NCBI GenBank assembly: GCA_009733575.1
Contig: ML770246.1
Span: 1-12,975 of the forward strand
Direction of reading: 5' to 3'
Origin: Gymnopus androsaceus JB14
Lineage: Eukaryota > Basidiomycota > Agaricomycetes > Agaricales > Omphalotaceae
Length of the DNA stretch: 12,975 nucleotides
In this document: in pieces, positions 7,965 through 12,975 of the stretch
Layout of the letters: the number at the start of each line of letters is the position of its first letter
How positions within the stretch are numbered: the stretch's first letter is position 1
Notes under the pieces: model-generated
Told to the model about the DNA's origin: nothing
The model's database searches: none
Seen by the model: only the letters and a program-made list of their open reading frames with translations
Translations under genes and position numbers: made by a program

Positions 7965-8463
7965 GCCGAACTTCAAATTCTACCTAGTTTGGAGGCCGGC
8001 ATGATGCATTATGATTGTAAATTTGGTTCAAAGTAATGGCGGGCCCAGTTGCACCCACCCAAGCTAAATATTTACCTTTTATCTGAACGTGTTCATCATG
8101 TCCCATCCTCAGTCATCATGGGTTTTAGCCTCAAAGGACAAGAAATGCCATGCCAAATCCATGTTTTTTATACCCAAAAATGCGAGACATTAACTCCTTC
8201 CTGACAAACATATCTCAATCTGGGATATACTCAAGTTTGAGCTTCCCTCTATTATGTCCACATGTGCTGCAACCATTCCAAGCTTCAAGAATTTCTTCTC
8301 TTCTGAAGTGGTTGACCCTTACACAGTAACTGTCAGACCCCAGTCAATCTATCAAATAATCTCAAAGAGACAGTGTCCATGGTAGTGTTGCTTGTTGATT
8401 TAGCCTTGGCTGCCCTGTGTGTCAGTGTCTAGTAGCAGCAGCAACTTCACAGTGAAGTAATCA
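7965..8463. other. Unassigned; possible 3' remains of the neighbouring minus-strand transposase
   Basis: On the minus strand, open stretches continue below the recognisable transposase segment, for example a frame with STTSEEKKFLKLGMVAAHVD at about 8255-8320, and a DSYC word near 8330 that could echo the TTDSYST-like motif of Plavaka transposases. Frames are broken repeatedly and I cannot align them securely. Nothing else is seen. Confidence 0.25.
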
Positions 8464-8927
8464 AGCATCAAATTCATTGGCAGTCTTGCTGGCAATTTTG
8501 CAGAAGAGGTGACCAAGCTCCTTGGTTGCAACTTCAAACAATGCTAGTGTCAATTCAGTGTGAAGCCATAACTTTGCATATGCATGCCAGGTTGCCATCT
8601 GAGCTAAGAAATCCTGTACAAGCTAGTCTATTTCTGGGGACTTGGAAGAAAAAAAGACCCTCAAAACATGTCAGAGTACACTATAAAGAAATCAAAGTAG
8701 TGAGTTACTATACAGATGCAAACCTGGAAGTGGAACAAAAATACAAAGTTGATGTATTATCTGGGGAATACTGTCAATTTAGTTAATTTTTTTTTTGCAC
8801 TGGGGTTATATATATCCAATAAGAATGTCAGAATTTTTGCAGAATTTTCTGAGTGCATCTTACCTTCGAAATGGGGTGATCTTGTTGAAGACCGGCAAAA
8901 TGCTGAAAAACCCTGATCCGGAACATC

Positions 8928-9341
8928 ATGTGGATTACCTGTTACCGCTCTCAGAAACCCCTAAAACCCTCCGAAACACAAGAGAACTTTGTGTCACACT
9001 CTATCATCCCTCCTTTTCAGAACCGCGGTGGTCGTTCATGTGGAACCAAGGCACAGTGGAAGAAACAGGCCAATGGCACGCGAGAAGACACGTTAAAAGC
9101 TGCAGTTAATGATCATCTTCAGGGTGGTACACTCCAAATGGCAGCCCTGCATCAGGCTGTAGAATTGTTCAATGGTGATGTTCCAATCATTGTGGATGAA
9201 CATAAGCAGGACAGTGATGCAGGTAATGACTCATCGGAGGAGGATGAGGGGAGGTCCCATGGAATTGGCTCTAAGCATCATTCCTTGAGCTTTGCCCATT
9301 ATACATGGTCCCGTAAGCATCCTAAGACGTCGGAAACATGA
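8928..9341 (+). CDS. Unrecognised ORF, possible terminal exon (137 codons)
   Basis: The frame is open from an ATG at 8928 to TGA at 9339-9341. The convincing part starts at about 9021, just after a pyrimidine-rich acceptor-like site (CCTCCTTTTCAG|AACCGC), so the true exon may begin there. It reads NRGGRSCGTKAQWKKQANGT, a segment TREDTLKAAVNDHLQGGTLQ that could form helices like a helix-turn-helix (inference only), then an acidic serine-rich stretch DSDAGNDSSEEDEG (about residues 97-110) typical of disordered nuclear proteins. Composition is less AT-rich than its surroundings. It lies antisense inside the broken transposase, suggesting insertion or element-captured sequence. No upstream exon with a clear donor site was identified. 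Function unknown; it may be a fragment. Confidence 0.4.
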   Translation: MWITCYRSQKPLKPSETQENFVSHSIIPPFQNRGGRSCGTKAQWKKQANGTREDTLKAAVNDHLQGGTLQMAALHQAVELFNGDVPIIVDEHKQDSDAGNDSSEEDEGRSHGIGSKHHSLSFAHYTWSRKHPKTSET

Positions 9342-9632
9342 CTTGTTGTGCTTACAAGGTGCTTGGACTGGAAGAAACTGCAATTTTATGTGATTTTTGC
9401 GATTTTGGGCAATTTAAATTTTTTTGTTGTCACAAATTGAATTGTCAATGTATATATTGTATCATATTAATAATGTACATGATTCAGAGATCCTGTCAAA
9501 AAAAAAAACCGGGTCCTGAAAGCTGCTCTACAGTTCTCAAAAAGAGGATGTTCCAGTTCTGGGTACGTTCCGGTTCCGGGTTTGCCTCTGTAATCAGATA
9601 GCCAAAAAAAGTGCACCTGAGGAATTATTTAC
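9342..9632. other. AT-rich spacer with short repeats
   Basis: It could include the 3' untranslated region of the 8928-9341 ORF if that is a gene. It contains an A11 run near 9499 and GGTACGTTCCGGTTCCGGGT-like repeats (about 9562-9580). An 87-codon frame at 9338-9601 has no coding character. Confidence 0.4.
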
Positions 9633-9866
9633 CTGTATTGCATTAGATGAGTCTGGCCCAAGGAGATCTTTGACAACAGTGCCATTAATGGGCTTTCCAT
9701 ACTTGAAAATTTTCTTCCTAGCTTTCTCAATAAGTTCTTGGCACACTTTGCTGTCAAGATGTCATAATTTTTCACAATGTTTCATGTCATTCTGAGTGCC
9801 AAGCTTGTGCAACATATTATATGATACAAAGATAGGCTGGATGAAGGTGAAACCGTGAATTGTAGC

Positions 9867-10315
9867 AACTGTTTTGGAATTGGCGCAATGGTTATGATAT
9901 CGCAAAAAAAAGTCGCTTCGGCATTTTTCTCACTCGCGGAGTTCGATTCCCATTGGCAGCTTAGTTCCGCCGAAAAAAGCTTGGATCTGCGATTTCGATA
10001 TGCCCTCGGACGAGCAGTTATGTCCGAAGTTAATACGAAAATTCACATGGAGGTGACTATCAAGAATCAATCAAGAACAGAAGAAGAGTTGGAGTGGGAA
10101 GGCGCTGTGCGCTCGGATTTATTATTACGTTCCAGCTATTTAAAAAAGCCTGGGCCGCTTCGAAATTTTGCTCAAGTGATGCAATAAATTCAATTCCATG
10201 GGCGAATGAATCGAGCGGAGTATTGCCTTTTGCATATGGTTCAGGGGGTCAGCCGAAATTATGGCCGTGTTTATTTGGGCTGCAAATGAATGGGGCGCTA
10301 TGCGAAATGAATTAA
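9867..10315. other. Less AT-rich segment open on both strands, coding strand undecided
   Basis: On plus, an ATG at 9888 opens 99 codons to 10187, including SLAEFDSHWQLSSAEKS and MSEVNTKIHMEVTIKNQ. On minus, 10300 to 10063 reads HSAPFICSPNKHGHNFG, one TGA (10249-10251), then 62 codons including GIEFIASLEQNFEAAQAFLN and SWNVIINPSAQRLP, which looks equally protein-like. Base composition changes sharply at about 9848, where the transposase piece ends, and stays less AT-rich up to 11720. This is probably part of a gene, or of two overlapping fragments, and probably broken. I recognise no family. Confidence 0.3.
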
Positions 10316-10439
10316 GGCCTATATTCTTTTCGGCCTGGGCCTTTGGTTTCCATAGTTGTCAATTCATTTTGACCCAAACAAACAAGTTCAAAAAAACCAT
10401 CGATCCCCAGGACCATACAGGCAAATAGAGAACTGTATT

Positions 10440-10975
10440 AAACGAATTTTTGAAGTGGCGTAGGTTTTTTTAAACAGCTTTCAGGCTGTCAGGGCTCTCT
10501 TGGCCGAGATGTCGTTGTCAAGTGGAATGGCTTTTAGCGGCATCGCGGAAGTACTTCTCGCTTGTCGCTTGAAATGGGGACAATTTCTCGGAATTCTCCG
10601 ACGATTGCCCTAACGGACGCTGATTCTCTAAACCTCGCACATATCGCCTTTTGTTTTACAGTCACAAATTCACGAAAGCTTCAAGTCCTGTCTCTCTTTG
10701 GATTAGGTTGTTAGTTTTACCGCGTAAAAGTACATTGCTGCTTTTCTGGATGTTGAACGAATACTAACGAAGTATAACCTAGGATTTCCCTTTCTTTTCT
10801 AATTAAGTAGCTATCGAAAACTCGAGCCTGCTGGTTCTTTATTGGGTATTTTCCTTGTCGGTCGCTACTTCCGCTCTAGACAATTACAAACCGTTCTTTC
10901 TATGAAGCTTGTCACCTGAGGACCTACAGCGTATTCACACACCGACGCGACCTCCACTCCCCTCTTCCATTGACG
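10440..10975 (+). promoter_or_regulatory. Promoter/5' UTR-like region upstream of the 10976 ATG
   Basis: The segment is richer in CG dinucleotides than the flanks and ends in a pyrimidine-rich leader (CTCCACTCCCCTCTTCC, about 10951-10967) directly before an ATG in good context (ACGATGGCT). It contains a complete candidate intron (10724-10782). A 34-codon ORF (10509-10613, starting MSLSSGMAF) could be an upstream ORF or a stray frame. I see no convincing TATA box. The role is inferred from position and composition. Confidence 0.4.
10724..10782 (+). other. Candidate 59-base intron in the 5' leader
   Basis: Donor GTAAAAG, perfect TACTAAC branch-point word at 10762-10768, and acceptor CCTAG at 10778-10782, 14 bases after the branch site. 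Length and signals fit a fungal spliceosomal intron very well. Since no long frame crosses it, it is most likely within the 5' untranslated region of the gene beginning at 10976. Confidence 0.6.
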
Positions 10976-11011
10976 ATGGCTGCGGTTCAAGCGAGCCTAC
11001 GATTACCATCT

Positions 11012-11060
11012 GTAACTAGATCTATCACCGCCAACATTACGGTGCTATAGCGAGACGCAG
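11012..11060 (+). other. Candidate 49-base intron 1 of the 10976 gene
   Basis: Donor GTAACT, acceptor GACGCAG, with CCAAC/ATTAC words as possible branch sites. It contains an in-frame TAG, so removal is needed to extend the frame. It falls exactly between codons and brings exon 1 into the same frame as the long downstream exon, which supports it. Confidence 0.5.
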
Positions 11061-11721
11061 CCGGAGAGGGTAACGGTGTCGGAGTATACGAATGGAATTA
11101 TCGCAAACAGGTCTGAAGCATACGCAAGCAAGACACAGGATGGAGGTCGAACGTATCCGTATCTGAATCCGTGAACCGTGGAAGCTGAGGGTGCATACTG
11201 GTACCCTCAAGGACACCTTTCATGCTTTCGTCGCCCTGCATACCCTAATGACCTTATGCCTTTGGCCACACACATCCCTATCTCCATCCAGGTCCCTCGG
11301 AGTCGCTAGTCTGTCCAGATGCCCATCTTTCGTCTGAATCTATCTGTGGGAGGCATACATGGTCAACTCCCCGCTTCGCCAAGTGCTCTTCCTCTGTACT
11401 ATGACACTCAAGTCTGTAGGTTTGAGAAGGTGGACACTGCCAACGCTGCTGTTCATAGTTCAGCAGATGTTTGGGAATCACTCGCTCGCGTGTGTTCTCT
11501 TGCTCAGGAGAGGACGCCGTTGTCTCTACGGAAATTCCCTCCCACTAGCACTTTCGCCAAAGAGGATAGTGTACCCCCACTGCAAGATTCTCTTTTGCCT
11601 TCACAGGTTGAACCTAATCCAGAGCTGCCTACTAGTCTTCATAACCCAGAGGAGTGTATTCTTGGGTTTCTTATTGAGTCTCATCCTGTCACAGTGGAAG
11701 CTATGAGGGTTGACAATAACT

Positions 11722-11772
11722 GTATGTTATGTTGTGAACAAGAATGGTATGGATTTTCTTTTTGGCTGCCAG
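11722..11772 (+). other. Candidate 51-base intron in the 10976 gene
   Basis: Donor GTATGT, acceptor TTGGCTGCCAG. The 51-base length is a multiple of three and contains no stop in the surrounding frame, so the splice is supported by signals only. A second possible intron (11785-11822, GTAATT to CTACAG, 38 bases) would switch to the frame reading ERNSRYCLLRNHMD. Confidence 0.35.
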
Positions 11773-11924
11773 TACCTGTACATGGTAATTCAACTTTGAT
11801 CACAGCTATTTTGCATCTACAGGAGAACGCAATTCCCGCTATTGCCTGTTGCGTAATCATATGGACATTGCTGAATTCTTTTCCTTTGTAAAGATGCTCA
11901 CAACTCTGGGTCCTGACCTGTTAC

Positions 11925-12056
11925 TAACCGGTTTACCTGTGGGAATGCTGGCTGGTTTTTTAACCTGCAGATTCTGGTACCGGTTTCCCACTGGTCATAC
12001 CCGGTTGCAGGTTGCAATTTTATTGTTCACCTTGACAGGTCAGTAACCTGCAGACT
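11925..12056. repeat. CAGGT/ACCTGCAG/GGTACCGG short repeats
   Basis: Dense variants of ACCTGTTACTAACCGG, AACCTGCAG, TGGTACCGGTTTCCC, GGTTGCAGGT and AACCTGCAG follow the broken gene. They resemble the words at 2590-2715. The 65-codon open frame through them is a composition effect. Confidence 0.45.
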
Positions 12057-12276
12057 TGGACCAAAAAAAAAACCAATAATTTTTATTTACATATGTAGCT
12101 CAGTCATCTGAATGTTATGATAAACTTTTAAATACATATACTACTCTACCCCTATTATCTCATAGTAGTGCTTAAACCACATGTTACTAATAAGATTGAC
12201 AACATGGGCATTGCATCAAATGCCCTGAATAAGACGTTTAGTGTGACAGATTGGTTAAGCAGCAGTTGAACAGTCA
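12057..12276. other. AT-rich intergenic DNA, nothing seen
   Basis: It begins with an A10 run and continues as AT-rich sequence with no coding, RNA or repeat signal that I can support. Confidence 0.5.
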
Positions 12277-12459
12277 CTGTACCCTTCTTTCAATGTTCTC
12301 AAAGGAGTTCTGACATGGCAGTGCATTGTCCAAAACCAGTGGTGTGCTCAGTCAAATATCTTTCATAATTATCAATGACAGTTGTTCAGCAATTCTCCTG
12401 CCCACTTCTTCTGAGGCATAAAACAGAAGCTCAACCCAGTTGTCAACGGAATTTGATGT
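12277..12459 (-). pseudogene. Decayed exon of an unidentified minus-strand gene
   Basis: Reading right to left from 12459, the frame gives TSNSVDNWVELLFYASEEVG then RRIAEQLSLIIMKDI (35 codons), a TGA at 12352-12354, and in the same frame LSTPLVLDNALPCQNSFENI before another stop at 12274-12276. It is preceded on its own strand by a good acceptor (ATTTCAG) with a TACTGAC branch-like word, and by candidate donors GTATCT (12519) and GTAAGT (12564 or 12570), giving introns of 60 to 111 bases. The amphipathic, acidic composition is unlike random AT-rich DNA. No family recognised, and the flanking exons are not found. Probably the relic of a gene or transposon exon. Confidence 0.45.
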
Positions 12460-12570
12460 CTGAAATAATTCTTGTCAGTAAAAATACATTGGATACTGAA
12501 AAGAAAGCCTACCAGATACAACATGAATGAAGCACAAAGAACACAAAAAAAACTAATGACTTACACTTAC
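12460..12570 (-). other. Candidate intron upstream of the 12277-12459 exon
   Basis: The acceptor TTATTTCAG ends at 12460. The branch-like TACTGAC lies about 11-17 bases before it. Two tandem GTAAGT donors (12559-12570) give about 105-111 bases, and a GTATCT donor (12514-12519) gives 60 bases. The exon on the far side is not recognisable. Confidence 0.35.
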
Positions 12571-12975
12571 ACTCACCCATATTTAAGTGTTAAAATTTTG
12601 TATAACCGTTTTTTCAAATGCGTTGTAGTCTTGTAGAGCAAGAAAGTAAGATACATTGAGGTGGATCTAGGGTACAGTGCACATAACAAACAAGCAAGTT
12701 ATCCAGCTGACTCTGTTGGATACAACCACTTGTATAACATACAAATTAGCAGACTGGTATGTAAAACTAATGGAGAATGAGCCAGGATAGGAGGTGGCAC
12801 AATGAGAAAGACTTACACAAGAAACTTCCAACACCTACAGGACATATGGAATCAAGGGGCTGCAAACTTTTGAAAAGTTGACCGCAGGTCGAACTTTTTG
12901 GAACCAGCCTTTTAGTCGGACTAACTAACTATGTAAGCTTCCCATGCACCATATATAGTCTATCAAGATTAGATA
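12571..12975. other. AT-rich intergenic DNA with short palindromes near the end
   Basis: No gene seen. AACTTTTGAAAAGTT (12865-12879) overlaps AAAAGTTGACC facing GGTCGAACTTTT (12873-12898), giving two overlapping inverted repeats built from the same AAAAGTT word. This could be the tip of another mobile element that continues outside the window. Confidence 0.4.

Larger units (their letters stand above)
8464..9866 (-). pseudogene. Decayed Plavaka/KDZ-like transposase, in pieces
   Basis: These are fragments of a fungal DNA transposase, read right to left. The upstream piece (9866 to 9633) gives HGFTFIQP, an in-frame TGA (9762-9764), then HLDSKVCQELIEKARKKIF and VVKDLLGPDSSNAIQ. It ends in CAG|GTAAAT, a plausible exon end. 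The downstream piece (8700 to 8464) gives HYFDFFIVYSDMF, a frame shift near 8650-8660, a TAG (8623-8625), then LVQDFLAQ and MATWHAYAKLWLHTE, ending at a TGA (8461-8463). From memory of the family, Plavaka transposases carry an ARRLIFEKG-like segment before an exon junction and an LATWHAYAKLRLHT-like segment about 100 residues later, so order and strand agree. The middle segment between about 8880 and 9630 is missing or unrecognisable, and a plus-strand ORF occupies that place. With stops and shifts it cannot encode an active enzyme. The assignment rests on motif recall, not a search. Confidence 0.68.
10976..11891 (+). pseudogene. Broken multi-exon gene of unknown function
   Basis: Exon 1 (10976-11011) reads MAAVQASLRLPS. 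Removing a 49-base intron (11012-11060) joins it in frame to a continuous reading frame from 11061 that begins PERVTVSEYTNGIIANRSEA. This frame keeps a protein-like sequence up to about 11721, through AEGAYWYPQGHLSCFRRPAY, GHLPAS-like proline/serine-rich stretches and HNPEECILGFLIESHPVTVE. It is interrupted only by TGA at 11172-11174 and TAG at 11307-11309. Further splicing (a 51-base candidate intron 11722-11772, then 11785-11822) would add ERNSRYCLLRNHMDIAEFF, ending near a GTAAAG at 11888. Both stops could derive from CGA and CAG by C-to-T change. I recognise no family or catalytic motif. It is either a pseudogene or a gene whose stops lie in introns I could not define. The intact part from 11319 gives a 190-codon frame. 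Confidence 0.5.

Noticed and set aside
8526..8786. 86-codon plus-strand open frame
   Set aside because: It lies opposite the minus-strand transposase piece containing MATWHAYAKLWLHTE and is best explained as its shadow.
8795..9109. 104-codon plus-strand frame overlapping the 8928-9341 ORF
   Set aside because: The 8928-9341 frame has the acidic serine-rich tail, the acceptor-like start and better composition over the shared part. This one looks like a frame-shifted shadow.
9881..9950. tRNA-like A box (TGGCGCAATGG at 9881-9891) and B box (AGTTCGATTCC at 9940-9950), suggesting a tRNA or tRNA-derived SINE
   Set aside because: The acceptor and T stems do not pair, and a TTTTT tract between the boxes would stop RNA polymerase III. 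At most this is a degenerate SINE head.
11359..11706. 115-codon plus-strand frame rich in Leu, Cys and Phe, resembling a membrane protein
   Set aside because: It overlaps the better frame at 11319-11891, which continues in phase from exon 1 at 10976. The hydrophobic character comes from reading that frame out of register.

Overview
The window looks like transposon-rich, gene-poor nuclear DNA from a filamentous fungus, most likely an Agaricomycete (mushroom-forming basidiomycete). This is an inference. It rests on a decayed transposase resembling the fungal Plavaka/KDZ type, on candidate introns of about 50-60 bases with CTRAY-like branch points, and on AT-rich DNA full of inverted repeats and short repeat families. 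No bacterial-type operon, ribosome binding site, CRISPR array, rRNA or convincing tRNA was seen. No complete, unbroken gene was found.

Layout. 1-1360: AT-rich DNA with nested inverted repeats, including a 672-base element (588-1259) that has 15-base perfect terminal inverted repeats and hairpin-forming TGCTATGG-rich ends. 1360-4800: mostly non-coding, with two C-rich tracts, a CAGGTACCTG-rich patch, a recent 96/97-base tandem duplication (2762-2954), degenerate GTAGCCACTTG repeats, and weakly coding-like DNA at 3660-4706. 4801-7026: a 2.2-kb fold-back element. Its inner arms are about 95% identical, and each arm holds a 20-bp-stem hairpin and a 22-bp perfect palindrome. The right arm alone carries a 10-base minisatellite. 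7539-7964: a second element that is a single imperfect hairpin from end to end.

8464-9866: minus-strand remains of a Plavaka-like transposase with stops and frame shifts. A plus-strand ORF (8928-9341) sits where its middle should be. 9867-11720: a less AT-rich island. It contains an undecided region open on both strands (9867-10315), then a promoter/5' UTR-like stretch with a textbook intron. This leads into a broken plus-strand gene of unknown function starting at 10976. 11925-12975: repeats plus a short decayed minus-strand exon (12277-12459).

The parts do not form a pathway. They read as a graveyard of mobile elements and gene fragments. The best candidates for something undescribed are the two fold-back families and the unidentified broken gene at 10976.
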